Origin: CAZGUG01 sp964529035
Lineage (GTDB): Bacteria > Bacillota > Clostridia > Ch29
DNA length: 51,480 nucleotides
Assembly (NCBI GenBank): GCA_964529035.1
Contig: CAZGUG010000008.1
Location: 1-51,480, forward strand
Reading direction: 5' to 3'
Below the pieces are notes generated by a model. That model searched no databases. It had not been told where the DNA came from and was given only the letters and a program-made list of their open reading frames with translations. Position 1 is the first letter of the stretch. Each line of letters opens with the position of its first letter. Made by a program: the position numbers and the translations under genes. Positions 15,094-24,120 of the stretch are shown here, one piece after another.

Positions 15094-15678
15094 TTACCTC
15101 ACCCTTATGCTGTCCTTTAAGTTCTCAAATATTTTTATTCCTATACCCGAAACCCTCATTATATCCTCCGGCTTTTGAAACCCACCTTCCTTTTCCCTGT
15201 AATCCACAATTCTTTGTGCAAGTACGGGGCCTATACCCTGCAGGGTCTCAAGCTGTGATGCGCTGGCGGTGTTAATGTTAATCACAGCGTCTTCTTCATT
15301 GTATGCCATCTCCGTATAATTATCCGCAATTTCCCCTATGGCAGGTACATAAATCCTTTCGCCGTCCTGCAGTAACTTTGCAAGGTTTATTCTGTCAAGG
15401 TCGGCAGTCTCAAGGGCGCCTCCCACCGCATCTACTGCGTCCACCATACGGGCTCCGTCCTGCAAACAGACCACTCGATTTTCCTTAACTTCTCCGGTTA
15501 CATATACAAAAATTTCCTTCCGGCTGTATTCTTCATCTTCCACAAACAGACTGTCCAGCGTTTCGATGGTTGTATCGCCTTTTTTACTGCTTTCGATTTT
15601 AAGTATAAGGCCAATATTAACGACCAATAATATTACTATCAGACCAATTAACAATAGTTCCCTTTTTGAGAGGTCCAT
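15094..15678 (-). CDS. comEA: ComEA-type DNA-binding competence protein
   Basis: 194 aa. One N-terminal membrane helix (about 9-26) anchors it. A SLBB-like domain follows (about 54-113, IFVYVTGEVKENRVVCL). The C-terminal helix-hairpin-helix pair reads ININTASASQLETLQGIGPV and IMRVSGIGIKIFENLK. ComEA binds double-stranded DNA at the outer face of the membrane during uptake. It stands alone; comEC/comEB are not in the window. The start ATG has GGAGGTGGGTAT upstream. Confidence 0.93.
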   Translation of the reverse strand: MDLSKRELLLIGLIVILLVVNIGLILKIESSKKGDTTIETLDSLFVEDEEYSRKEIFVYVTGEVKENRVVCLQDGARMVDAVDAVGGALETADLDRINLAKLLQDGERIYVPAIGEIADNYTEMAYNEEDAVININTASASQLETLQGIGPVLAQRIVDYREKEGGFQKPEDIMRVSGIGIKIFENLKDSIRVR

Positions 15679-15797
15679 ATACCCACCTCCTGAATTACTA
15701 TTTATATAATTATTCTATACTTTTCTTTTTTTTCCTTCCGGTCTGGCGACACGTGTCCTGTTATGTATTTTTTGGATTTGCGTCCTTACGCCTGTAA

Positions 15798-15836
15798 AGA
15801 TAAGACCTTATCTGTTATACTATTGTTATATATAAC
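15798..15836 (+). promoter_or_regulatory. Candidate promoter with two palindromes upstream of the carboxypeptidase
   Basis: An extended -10 (TGTTATACT, hexamer 15816-15821) is flanked by AGATAAGACCTTATCT (15798-15813) and GTTATATATAAC (15825-15836). The -35 is poor. The dyads could be regulator sites or chance in AT-rich DNA. Confidence 0.4.
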
Positions 15837-15863
15837 ACTCATACAAAACACCGGAGGCGAAAT

Positions 15864-17126
15864 ATGAAAAAAACTGTAACCATAATAATGCTGTCAATTT
15901 TCCTGATTTTATTATCCGGCCCGGTTGAAGCCTTTGCCTCGATAAGCATCAGTTCTCCAAAAGCGGTTCTGATGGATTCCAAGACCGGTCAGGTACTATA
16001 CAGTAAAAATGCTCACCAGGTCTCCTATCCCGCCAGTATAACCAAGATAATGACGGCCATACTTGCCCTCGAGAGAGGCAGCCTGGATGACTTGATACCC
16101 ATAAGCAGAAGAGCTTCTTACATCGATGGCAGCAGAATATACCTGTTGGAGGGTGAGAAGGTAACTTTGGAACAGATGTTATACGGTCTCATGCTGGAAT
16201 CCGGTAACGATGCGGCCATAGCAATAGCGGAGTACATAGGAGACTCGGTCGAAGAATTCGCTGTGATGATGAATGACAAGGCAGCACAGTTGGGAGCCGT
16301 GAATACCAACTTTACCAACCCCAACGGCCTTCCTGACCCAAACCATGTAACCACCGCCTATGACATGGCACTTATAGCCAGGCATGCCATGACTATACCC
16401 GAATTCAGGGAGATAGTGGGCACGGTAAGATACATTATCCCGGAAACCAATATGCAGGATACCAGGTATCTGTATAACGGAAACAGGCTTATCAAAAACA
16501 CTTCCCACAGTTACGAAGGTGCCGGCGGCATAAAAACGGGGTATACCGGGGCGGCAAAACACTGTTTCGTCGGATATGCCGAAAGGAACGGAAGGGATTT
16601 TATTACGGTAATACTGAACGAGCCAAACAGCAATACCCTGTGGGACAATACCGTGGCCCTCCTGGACTATGCCTTTGATAATTTTGAGCAGTTGCCTGTG
16701 GTTGAAGAAGGCAAGCTGATAGACACCGTGGAATTTATGGGTTCGAATTCCGAAGTCAGGGTAATCACCGAGCAGAGTTTTCACTTCAATGTCCCGGTGG
16801 GCGCACAAAGACCTGATATAACCGAAAGCGTAGTGCTTGACAGCGTAAAACCCACCGTAAGATCGGGAGAGAGGGTTGGACATATAAACTACAACATTGG
16901 AGAAGACATTATTGGAAAGGTAAGACTGATTGCCGACCGGGATGCGGACAGAGATGTTCTGGCATCCGCAATATTCAGCGGAGAATCCGACGGCTCAAAA
17001 CACGGGCTTTGGGGTTTTGTGCTGGCTCTGCCGGTAGCGGTGCTGGCATTCAGGTTTATAATAAAAAGCAGAAAAAGGAAGAATTCCTTTTACAGCAAAA
17101 AACGAAGCATGTTTAAAAGAAGGTAG
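15864..17126 (+). CDS. D-alanyl-D-alanine carboxypeptidase (low-MW penicillin-binding protein)
   Basis: 420 aa, DacB/DacF type. A signal peptide covers about 1-25. S11 motifs are Ser58-Ile-Thr-Lys61, Ser113-Gly-Asn115 and Lys224-Thr-Gly226. A PBP5-type C-terminal domain follows, then a membrane helix (about 375-393) and a basic tail. It trims the terminal D-Ala of stem peptides and so limits cross-linking. The start ATG has CCGGAGGCG upstream. DacF acts in spore cortex formation in Bacillus; whether this copy is vegetative or sporulation-specific cannot be told. Confidence 0.93.
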   Translation: MKKTVTIIMLSIFLILLSGPVEAFASISISSPKAVLMDSKTGQVLYSKNAHQVSYPASITKIMTAILALERGSLDDLIPISRRASYIDGSRIYLLEGEKVTLEQMLYGLMLESGNDAAIAIAEYIGDSVEEFAVMMNDKAAQLGAVNTNFTNPNGLPDPNHVTTAYDMALIARHAMTIPEFREIVGTVRYIIPETNMQDTRYLYNGNRLIKNTSHSYEGAGGIKTGYTGAAKHCFVGYAERNGRDFITVILNEPNSNTLWDNTVALLDYAFDNFEQLPVVEEGKLIDTVEFMGSNSEVRVITEQSFHFNVPVGAQRPDITESVVLDSVKPTVRSGERVGHINYNIGEDIIGKVRLIADRDADRDVLASAIFSGESDGSKHGLWGFVLALPVAVLAFRFIIKSRKRKNSFYSKKRSMFKRR

Positions 17127-17128
17127 GA

Positions 17129-17164
17129 ATCAAAACGGGACAGACAAGCCTGTCCCGTTTTGAT
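17129..17164. terminator. Bidirectional intrinsic terminator
   Basis: ATCAAAACGGGACAG and CTGTCCCGTTTTGAT form a perfect 15-bp stem between the convergent carboxypeptidase and ridA genes, serving both. Confidence 0.92.
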
Positions 17165-17184
17165 ATAGAACCCCCAAATCCCCT

Positions 17185-17568
17185 TTACTGCAGTAATGCC
17201 ACCACTTCGATTTCCACCTGGGCATCCTTTGGAAGCCGGGCTACCTCAACGCAGGACCTGGCAGGAAAATCACCGTCAAAGTACTGCGCATATACCTCGT
17301 TGACATCTCCGAACTTATCCATATCAACGATAAAAACGGTTGTTTTAACTGCATTTTCAAGACCGGTACCCGCCGCTTCCAGTACCGCCTTAAGATTTGC
17401 AAACACCTGACGGGTCTCTTCTTTAATACCTCCGCTTACCATTTGTCCGGTCTGTGGGTCCAGCGCTATCTGACCGGCGGTATATACCATACTGCCTATC
17501 TTGACAGCCTGGGAATAGGGCCCCACTGCACCCGGCGCTTTACCGGTTGAGACAATCTCCTTTTTCAT
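17185..17568 (-). CDS. ridA: RidA family enamine/imine deaminase
   Basis: 127 aa, full length. Typical motifs are GPYSQAVKIGSMVYTAGQI at the start and FPARSCVEVARLP with the conserved active-site Arg, then VEIEVVALL. RidA hydrolyses reactive 2-aminoacrylate and 2-iminobutyrate released by PLP enzymes such as threonine dehydratase, protecting other PLP enzymes. It follows the PAS/HTH regulator by 60 bases on the same strand and has GGAGG before its ATG. A threonine-dehydratase-like gene lies about 6.5 kb away on the other strand. Confidence 0.93.
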   Translation of the reverse strand: MKKEIVSTGKAPGAVGPYSQAVKIGSMVYTAGQIALDPQTGQMVSGGIKEETRQVFANLKAVLEAAGTGLENAVKTTVFIVDMDKFGDVNEVYAQYFDGDFPARSCVEVARLPKDAQVEIEVVALLQ

Positions 17569-17628
17569 AATTAACCTCCTCTGGAGAAATACTGATATAT
17601 ATATTCTACCATATCTGCTATCTTTTCT

Positions 17629-18279
17629 CTACTCTTCCACCCTTACCTCATCCAGGTAATTATATACCGTATACCTTGAGACGCACAGCACCTTTGCCGC
17701 ATAGTCAATGGCTCCCTTTATAAGAAACGCGCCTTTTCTGTCCAAAATTCTAACTATTTCCACCTTATCATCCTTTGTCATATATGCCACCGGCTTGCCG
17801 GAATCATCCAACACGCTGTTAACCAGGTTACACAGTACTTCATTTATGTTTGCACCTTCGTAGCCCTTTTCGCTTCTGCTTTCCTCCTCTTCCGCAGTAT
17901 AACACAGTGCATTTATAGAATTCCTTACCATGATAAACTCGGACAGGTCAAAGTTTATGCAGAGACAGCCGATGGGTTTTTGATTCTCATCCCTTATCAC
18001 CATTGTGGAGGATTTCAATATCCTGCCGTCGGCGGTTTTTTTGGTATAGTTAAGCTGGTCCCGGGTAAATCCGCCGGATGCAATCGCTTCGATATTCGCC
18101 TGGGACATTGCTCCCCCAAGGCTTCTTTCGGTTACATGGGAATTCTCTATGACCACTATCGAGTGGTACGGGTCGGTTATATCATGCAGTACAACTTCAC
18201 AGCCCTTGCCGAAGGTTTTGGCTATACCTTCCACTATGGGAACCATACTTCTCATGATTGGATGTAATTTATCATTCAT
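17629..18279 (-). CDS. YheO/DauR-like PAS and HTH transcriptional regulator
   Basis: 216 aa. The N-terminal half is a PAS-like sensor (PIVEGIAKTFGKGCEVVLHD, then the TMVIRDENQKPIGCLCINFD strand pair). The C-terminal part is a winged or Fis-like HTH (AIDYAAKVLCVSRYTVYNYL). Such proteins regulate amino-acid catabolism, for example D-amino acids in DauR. The ATG lies 6 bases after the leuS stop, and its ribosome site GGGGAGG is inside the last leuS codons, so it is co-transcribed with leuS. The ligand is unknown; ridA downstream hints at amino-acid stress. Confidence 0.85.
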   Translation of the reverse strand: MNDKLHPIMRSMVPIVEGIAKTFGKGCEVVLHDITDPYHSIVVIENSHVTERSLGGAMSQANIEAIASGGFTRDQLNYTKKTADGRILKSSTMVIRDENQKPIGCLCINFDLSEFIMVRNSINALCYTAEEEESRSEKGYEGANINEVLCNLVNSVLDDSGKPVAYMTKDDKVEIVRILDRKGAFLIKGAIDYAAKVLCVSRYTVYNYLDEVRVEE

Positions 18280-18285
18280 CGTTTC

Positions 18286-20748
18286 CTACCTCCCCAAAAC
18301 AACATTTACCAGCTTGCCCGGCACCAGGATTACCTTGTCTATAACGGCACCGTCGGTATATGTCCTGATTCTTTCATCCTTAAGCGCCAGTTTCTTTATC
18401 TCGTCCGGATTGGTTTCGGATGGCACATCAATACGGCTCCTCACTTTGCCGTTTACCTGCACTACAATGGTAAGCATATTCCTTACCAGGTATTTTTCGT
18501 CATAGGCGGGCCACGGCTGCTGGTGAACGCTGTCCTTCCCGCCTGTCATTTCCCAAAGCTCTTCTGCAATATGCGGCGCAAACGGTGCCATCAGAATTAT
18601 AAGTTTTTTAATTCCCCGGTACATTATCGCCGGTTTAAAACCCGAATTTTCCTTATACTGATACAGGGCATTCACCATTTCCATTACAGCGCTAATTGCG
18701 GTATTGAAGTTAAACCTTTCTTCAATGTCATTGGTGACCTTTTTTACTGTATTGTCAATCACATAAAGCGTTTCCCTGTCTTCCGGGTTCAAAACGCTCT
18801 CGTCAATTTCTACCGCATCCCTCACCATTCGGATGTTTTCCTCTACCAGCCTCCAGATTCTGTTTAAGAAACGATAGCAGCCTTCCACCCCCTGATCGCT
18901 CCATTCCAGGTCCCTCTCGGGGGGTGCCGCAAACAATATGAATAATCTCGCGGTATCTGCACCGTACCTTTCTATGATATCCTCCGGACTTACCACGTTG
19001 CCCTTGGACTTTGACATTTTGGCGCCGTCCTTAAGTACCATACCCTGGGTAAGGAGGTTTTTAAAGGGTTCGTCAAAGGAACACATACCCAAATCGTATA
19101 ACGCCTTTGTAAAGAACCTGGCATACATCAGGTGAAGGATCGCATGCTCTACACCACCGATGTACTGGTCCACCGGCATCCATGCATCCGCCTTTTCCTT
19201 ATCGAAGGGCGCTTTGCCGTTCTTCGGATCGGTGAACCTCAAAAAATACCAGGACGAGCACACGAAAGTATCCATGGTATCCGTTTCCCGTTTTGCTTTG
19301 CCGCCGCATACAGGACACGTGGTATTGGCAAACTCTTCACTCCTTGCAAGGGGCGAATCCCCCATTCCGGTAAGTTTTATATCCAGCGGCAGTACTACCG
19401 GAAGGTTTTCCTCGGGTACAGGCACCTCACCACAGTCGGGACAGTATACAATGGGTATGGGCGCTCCCCAGTATCTCTGACGCGATATCAGCCAGTCCCT
19501 CAGCCTGAACCTTACTTCCTTTTCGCCCTTTCCCTTCCGTTCAAGGTCCTTCACAATAGCGTCTATTGCCTTTAGGTTATCCATTCCGTCAAACCTGCCG
19601 GAATTAACCATTACCCCCGGCCCGTCATAGGCCTGGTTTTCCAATACACCATTCTTTTCTTCCGGTTTTACCACTTCCACAATTTCCAATTGATATTTTT
19701 TTGCAAATTCATAGTCCCTCTGGTCATGGGCCGGCACCCCCATTATTGCACCGGTTCCGTATTCGAGGAGTATATAATTTGATGCATAAATGGGAAGCCT
19801 TTCTCGGTTTACCGGGTTTTTGGCATATCTCCCCAGAAATACCCCTTCCTTTTCCAGTTCGTTTGAAGTCCTTTCTATTTCGGACATTCTTTTAATACGT
19901 TCCAGAAACCCGTCAAATCCCCCCTCATACGCAGTACCGCTTACTATTTCCCTGCACAGGGGATGTTCCGGGGCAAGGGCCATAAAGGTTGCGCCAAATA
20001 CCGTGTCCGGCCTGGTGGTGTACACCTCTATTGTTTCGTCAAGTCCCTCTATATCAAAGTGTATGGATGCACCCTCGCTTCTGCCTATCCAGTTTTGCTG
20101 CATAAGCTTAACCTTATCGGGCCAGTCCCCCAGTTTCTCCAGGTCATCAAGCAGGCGCTGGGCATAATCTGTAATCTTAAAGAACCACTGCTCCAGTTCT
20201 TTTTTTGTTACTGTGCTTCCGCATCTTTCACACTCTCCGGATACAACCTGCTCGTTTGCCAGCACCGTTGCACAGGAAGGGCACCAGTTTACCTGGGACC
20301 TTTTCTTATAGGCAAGCCCGCTTTTGTATAACAGCAAAAACAGCCACTGGGTCCATTTATAATAATCGGGATGACAGCTGGCCACTTCCCTGTCCCAGTC
20401 ATAGCTTATACCCAACTGTCTGAGCTGGAGCCTCATGCTTTCAATATTGTTCCATGTCCACTGGTTGGGATGTGTATTGTTCTTTATGGCGGCGTTTTCC
20501 GCAGGCAGCCCGAAGGCATCCCAACCCATCGGGTGCAGCACCTCGCTGCCGTTCATCCTCTTAAACCTGGACACCACATCCCCTATGGAATAATTCCTTA
20601 CATGACCCATATGAAGTTTTCCTGAAGGATACGGAAACATTTCCAGTGCATAATATTTATTGCCACCCGTATCGCCGGCGGCGTACTGGTCCCTTTGCTC
20701 CCAATATGACTGCCATTTTTTCTCTAACTTTTTGAATTCATACTTCAC
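18286..20748 (-). CDS. leuS: Leucyl-tRNA synthetase
   Basis: 820 aa, class Ia synthetase. The HIGH motif appears as HMGH in PSGKLHMGHVRNYSIGD, and the KMSKS motif in GAKMSKSKGNVV, around residue 580. The CP1 editing domain is present (TTRPDTVFGATFMALAPEH), with Cys-rich zinc-type pairs at CPSCATVLANEQ and CPDCGEVP. It charges tRNA-Leu. A complete T-box leader with a Leu specifier lies upstream, so it is induced by uncharged tRNA-Leu. The next gene, a regulator, is on the same transcript. Confidence 0.97.
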   Translation of the reverse strand: MKYEFKKLEKKWQSYWEQRDQYAAGDTGGNKYYALEMFPYPSGKLHMGHVRNYSIGDVVSRFKRMNGSEVLHPMGWDAFGLPAENAAIKNNTHPNQWTWNNIESMRLQLRQLGISYDWDREVASCHPDYYKWTQWLFLLLYKSGLAYKKRSQVNWCPSCATVLANEQVVSGECERCGSTVTKKELEQWFFKITDYAQRLLDDLEKLGDWPDKVKLMQQNWIGRSEGASIHFDIEGLDETIEVYTTRPDTVFGATFMALAPEHPLCREIVSGTAYEGGFDGFLERIKRMSEIERTSNELEKEGVFLGRYAKNPVNRERLPIYASNYILLEYGTGAIMGVPAHDQRDYEFAKKYQLEIVEVVKPEEKNGVLENQAYDGPGVMVNSGRFDGMDNLKAIDAIVKDLERKGKGEKEVRFRLRDWLISRQRYWGAPIPIVYCPDCGEVPVPEENLPVVLPLDIKLTGMGDSPLARSEEFANTTCPVCGGKAKRETDTMDTFVCSSWYFLRFTDPKNGKAPFDKEKADAWMPVDQYIGGVEHAILHLMYARFFTKALYDLGMCSFDEPFKNLLTQGMVLKDGAKMSKSKGNVVSPEDIIERYGADTARLFILFAAPPERDLEWSDQGVEGCYRFLNRIWRLVEENIRMVRDAVEIDESVLNPEDRETLYVIDNTVKKVTNDIEERFNFNTAISAVMEMVNALYQYKENSGFKPAIMYRGIKKLIILMAPFAPHIAEELWEMTGGKDSVHQQPWPAYDEKYLVRNMLTIVVQVNGKVRSRIDVPSETNPDEIKKLALKDERIRTYTDGAVIDKVILVPGKLVNVVLGR

Positions 20749-20780
20749 TTATTTTTACCTCCATTGCGAAATTATGTAAT

Positions 20781-21014
20781 AAAAAAACCTCTGTCCCACT
20801 ATTTAGGGACGAGAGGCTGTGGCTCGCGTTACCACCCTAATTGACAGCATATACCAGCTGCCCGCTCGGTTAATTTTTAAGGAAATTACCCCTGTACACA
20901 ATTGGCAGGCGAGTTCAATCACAGGACCTGACGGTTTTCACCCGACACCGCCTCTCTTTTTTAAGACCCTGATGATTTACTGCTCCTGCCGGTACAAAAC
21001 CCTATGGTAATTTA
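20781..21014 (-). promoter_or_regulatory. T-box leader (leucine) of leuS
   Basis: The T-box sequence AGGGTGGTAACGCGAGCC is at 20838-20821, followed by a terminator stem (CCTCTCGTCCC, GGGACAGAGG, then T7; 20781-20817). Stem I has GGCAGG/CCTGCC as base, the AGTA bulge element, and a specifier-loop codon CTC at 20913-20911, which is leucine. Uncharged tRNA-Leu would pair with CTC and, by its CCA end, with the T-box bulge, favouring the antiterminator. Confidence 0.95.
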
Positions 21015-21019
21015 AAAGT

Positions 21020-21048
21020 ATTATAAGTTATTTTGAAACCGGTGTCAA
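21020..21048 (-). promoter_or_regulatory. Sigma-A promoter of the leuS T-box transcript
   Basis: Perfect TTGACA and TATAAT with a 17-base spacer, reading into the T-box leader. Confidence 0.9.
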
Positions 21049-21059
21049 CATTTTATCCG

Positions 21060-21410
21060 TCAATAGGCCAAAACCTTTGCATCCGCCCACAATTTTTCGA
21101 GATTGTAAAACTCCCTTTCCCGGGAATGGAATACATGGATGACCACATCCCTGTAATCCAGCAGAATCCATTTTTCCTCTTTGTAGCCTTCCACGTGGTG
21201 AAGCAGAAAACCCGCTTCCTGCATTTTCACTTTGATTTCATCGGCAATGGATTTTACCTGGGTTGTTGAGTTTCCGCTGCATATTATGAAATAATCCGCC
21301 AGTATTGATACGTCCCTGATGTCCAGTACAGTTATATCCAACGCTTTTTTGCTTCTTGCCGCCTGCACGGCAGTTATTGCAATATCCTGAGTGATATTTA
21401 TGGTATACAA
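21060..21410 (-). CDS. rsfS: Ribosomal silencing factor RsfS (Iojap)
   Basis: 116 aa. Matches RsfS/YbeB: AVQAARSKKALDITVLDIRD, ADYFIICSGNSTTQVKSIAD, and the end WILLDYRDVVIHVFHSRERE. It binds L14 and blocks subunit joining when nutrients fall. The start is awkward: the TTG at 21410 directly touches the site GGGAGG (21411-21416), while the codon 9 bases away is ATA (21401). It follows the LCP gene by 9 bases, in the conserved order nadD-yqeK-lcp-rsfS-leuS. Confidence 0.94.
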   Translation of the reverse strand: MYTINITQDIAITAVQAARSKKALDITVLDIRDVSILADYFIICSGNSTTQVKSIADEIKVKMQEAGFLLHHVEGYKEEKWILLDYRDVVIHVFHSREREFYNLEKLWADAKVLAY

Positions 21411-21419
21411 CCTCCCTGT

Positions 21420-22613
21420 TTATAAGTTGCTGCTGTCTTTCCCAAGAATAACCGTGACATCCGCTATGGCATCGTCATCGGGTTCCACCTTGTACTCTTT
21501 TACGTCCAGTATATTTGCTATCTCCATCGCGTTATCCCCATGCCCTGTCCGGTCATAGACATGGGTGCTGGTGTATTCGGTATCGTCCGCATTGCCTATA
21601 CGCACTACCTCGTATCCTTTCTCCTTCAGAATATCACCGACCCTGGAAGCCAAACCGGACACTCCGCTTCCGTTGAGAACCTCCACCTTAACGATATCTT
21701 CCCTGCCCAATATCATTGAAACAAGTTCCTCGGTCTTCTGCTGGTCGTACAGAAAGTATGAAATGCCGTTTATATACTTGGAATCCCCCGGTATACGGTA
21801 CATGTTGATGGATTCCTTGTCGATACCCGCTGCCCTGAAGGCATATTTACCCATATCCGAAGGGGTCATGTTGGTCTTTAAATGGCTGCTCAGGGTATCC
21901 GCAAGGGCCGGCAATCTGAGTACCGTTCCTGCGCTTAAGATTTTGTCAATAACGGCATCCATAAAGGCCTGCTGTGCTTCTATCCTGCCTATGTCTTGAT
22001 TCGGATAACCCTCACGGTACCTGACATACTGCAGCGCCTTTTCACCGTTTAACGTCTGCCATCCCTTTTTGAGGTTTATCCGCAGAGGCGGGTTATCATA
22101 CGGATCGTAATAGTCCATATCAAAGGGTATGTTCACCCTCACCCCTCCGAGGTTATCCACAAATTTTCTGAACCCTGCGTAATCTATACTGAAATAATAG
22201 TGTACATCAATACCCAGAAAGCTCCCTATGGTATCCATTGCCAGCGGAGCACCCCCGTAGGCATGGGCATGTCCAAGCTTGTCAAGCCCTTTGCCCTTAA
22301 TGTCCACCCTGGTATCCCTGGGCAGAGATATCAAATCCAGTTCCTTGTCCTGGGGATTAAAGCTTGCCAATATCATTGTATCGGCACGGCTTGGGGCTCT
22401 GCCGTCCTTCGGGTCGCCCACGTCCACGCCCAAAACAAGCACGTTGACCCGTTCGTCCTTTTGGGGAGGGTCGGGTATTTGGAATTCAACCTCTCCGGTC
22501 TGGTCACCGGTTTCATCTTCACTTATTGCATTCAAAAAGAAAAAGAGTGCGGAAGCCAATACAATAATTACCGCCAAAAACGCTATTGCAGCTATTTTAA
22601 AAAACCTTTTCAT
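21420..22613 (-). CDS. LytR-CpsA-Psr (LCP) family cell-wall glycopolymer ligase
   Basis: 397 aa from ATG 22613, chosen because GGAGTGG precedes it; the ATG at 22631 overlaps the yqeK stop but has no ribosome site. One N-terminal membrane helix (about 6-26). The LCP domain has VLVLGVDVGDPKDGRAPSRAD (phosphate-binding Arg/Asp), LISLPRDTRV and LQYVRYREGYPNQDIGRIEA. A LytR_C domain follows (about 300-390, VEVLNGSGVSGLASRVGDIL). LCP enzymes attach polymers such as teichoic acids to peptidoglycan, outside the membrane. Confidence 0.94.
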   Translation of the reverse strand: MKRFFKIAAIAFLAVIIVLASALFFFLNAISEDETGDQTGEVEFQIPDPPQKDERVNVLVLGVDVGDPKDGRAPSRADTMILASFNPQDKELDLISLPRDTRVDIKGKGLDKLGHAHAYGGAPLAMDTIGSFLGIDVHYYFSIDYAGFRKFVDNLGGVRVNIPFDMDYYDPYDNPPLRINLKKGWQTLNGEKALQYVRYREGYPNQDIGRIEAQQAFMDAVIDKILSAGTVLRLPALADTLSSHLKTNMTPSDMGKYAFRAAGIDKESINMYRIPGDSKYINGISYFLYDQQKTEELVSMILGREDIVKVEVLNGSGVSGLASRVGDILKEKGYEVVRIGNADDTEYTSTHVYDRTGHGDNAMEIANILDVKEYKVEPDDDAIADVTVILGKDSSNL

Positions 22614-22627
22614 TGAGACCACTCCGT

Positions 22628-23197
22628 TCATGCTTTATCAAGATAAAAGCAATTTCTTGCATTTACCGTATCCGGATGTATCAGCTGTTTTTTTCCGATC
22701 AGGTATTCGAGGGTATTCTCCAGCGCATACAGTACAGCCCTGTCAAGACTTTGCTGCAGTACATTCCTAATCTCGTCAACACCGGGGAAATCCCTCGAGG
22801 GTTCGGTATAATCGGCTATAAAAATTATTTTCTCAAGCAGAGCCATACCATTCCTCCCGGTGGTATGATACCTAATGGCATCCAGTATTTCGCCATCCGT
22901 AATGTTGAACCTGTATTTTGCAATCGCCTCGCCTATCGCTGCATGGATTATTTCCGGTGAATTCATTGTTATATTATCTAATATAATATCAAATTTGACT
23001 GCTGCATTCAATGCCTCTGTAAGACTTAGATCCCTTGCACAGTCGTGCAAAAGGCCTGCAATTTCTGCCTTTCGGGTATCGGCGCCAAACTTTCTGGCAA
23101 GTATTACCGCCTGCTCGGTTACCCGAAGCGAATGCAAAAACCTGTCATGGGACAGCATGTTCTTCAGCTTTTCCCTTATATTGCCAATGCCGTCCAA
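22628..23197 (-). CDS. yqeK: HD-domain Ap4A hydrolase YqeK
   Basis: 189 aa. HD-superfamily motifs include HSLRVTEQAVILARKFG, AGLLHDCARDLS (the HD pair), and the later HAAIGEAIAKY and ADYTEPSRDFPGVDEIR. YqeK cleaves diadenosine tetraphosphate symmetrically in the cytoplasm. TTG 23197 is preferred, with GGGGAG 8 bases upstream; the GTG at 23206 touches that site. It lies between nadD and the LCP gene, its usual place in Firmicutes. Confidence 0.92.
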   Translation of the reverse strand: MDGIGNIREKLKNMLSHDRFLHSLRVTEQAVILARKFGADTRKAEIAGLLHDCARDLSLTEALNAAVKFDIILDNITMNSPEIIHAAIGEAIAKYRFNITDGEILDAIRYHTTGRNGMALLEKIIFIADYTEPSRDFPGVDEIRNVLQQSLDRAVLYALENTLEYLIGKKQLIHPDTVNARNCFYLDKA

Positions 23198-23285
23198 TAG
23201 AACCACTCCCCTTTTACATCCGAATGTTACCTGCTATTAGACGCATATTTATTTTAAAAGTTCCAGCCCTCTGCTACCCGCCAAA

Positions 23286-23897
23286 TTACCGGTACAGTCC
23301 CTTATCCAGGATGTACTTCTCCACGCTTCCGGGCAGAAGATATTTTATGGTTATACCGCTGCTTACCCTGCGCCGTATTTCTGTCGATGATATCGCCAGA
23401 GCCGGAACCTCTATAAGATACACCTTGCTTTTATATACTCTTTCCAATTGGTCCACCATTTTTTTGAACTTGTTTATGTCAGAACCCGGTCTGTAAGCAG
23501 ATACTATCCTGCACAGCTTCAAAATGGCAGGTACGTCCTTCCAGGTAAGTATTTCCACAACCGCGTCGGCACCGGTTATGAAGTAAATATGGGTGTTTTC
23601 TCCGTAAATACCGACAAAATCCCTCAGTGTATCCACCGTATAGGTATACCCTTTCCGCTTCAGTTCAATATCCGAAACTTCAAAATACGGATTGTTTGCG
23701 GTAGCCAGGGAAGTCATATAAAGCCTGTCGGACCCTTCACTTATTGATTTTTCTTTTTTATGCGGCGGATTCCCCGACGGAACAAATACAACCTTGTCCA
23801 GGTTGAACTCGTCCCTTGCCGCCTCCGCTGTAACCAGATGCCCATAATGGATGGGATCAAAGGTACCCCCCATGATGCCAATTTTTCGGGGTTTCAT
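23286..23897 (-). CDS. nadD: Nicotinate-nucleotide adenylyltransferase
   Basis: 203 aa. The nucleotidyltransferase signature GGTFDPIHYGHLVTAEAA holds the (H/T)xGH motif, and the C-terminal motif ALAISSTEIRRRVSSG corresponds to the ISSTxIR signature. NadD joins NaMN and ATP to form NaAD in NAD synthesis. The start ATG has GGAGGTGG upstream. It leads the nadD-yqeK-lcp-rsfS run. Upstream (23898-24120) is a divergent intergenic gap with no clear element. Confidence 0.95.
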   Translation of the reverse strand: MKPRKIGIMGGTFDPIHYGHLVTAEAARDEFNLDKVVFVPSGNPPHKKEKSISEGSDRLYMTSLATANNPYFEVSDIELKRKGYTYTVDTLRDFVGIYGENTHIYFITGADAVVEILTWKDVPAILKLCRIVSAYRPGSDINKFKKMVDQLERVYKSKVYLIEVPALAISSTEIRRRVSSGITIKYLLPGSVEKYILDKGLYR

Positions 23898-24120
23898 TTA
23901 GTGTGTCCACCTCCAGGTACTGCAGTTAAATACATACAACTAACATTATACAGTATTCCTGTAAAATTTAAAGTATCCAGCCTTAAGAAAAATTGCTTGA
24001 TTCGCCAAATTTATCCCTGGAATGATATCTTCTTTATACAAAAACATGTTAATATGCAGAAGAAAAAATGATATTATTGTTTTAACATCATAATAATCAA
24101 ATGAAAGGGTGTGGTATGTT

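Noticed and set aside
16179..16883. 234-codon minus-strand frame in the carboxypeptidase gene
   Set aside because: Shadow of a gene with all three S11 motifs; no start signal.
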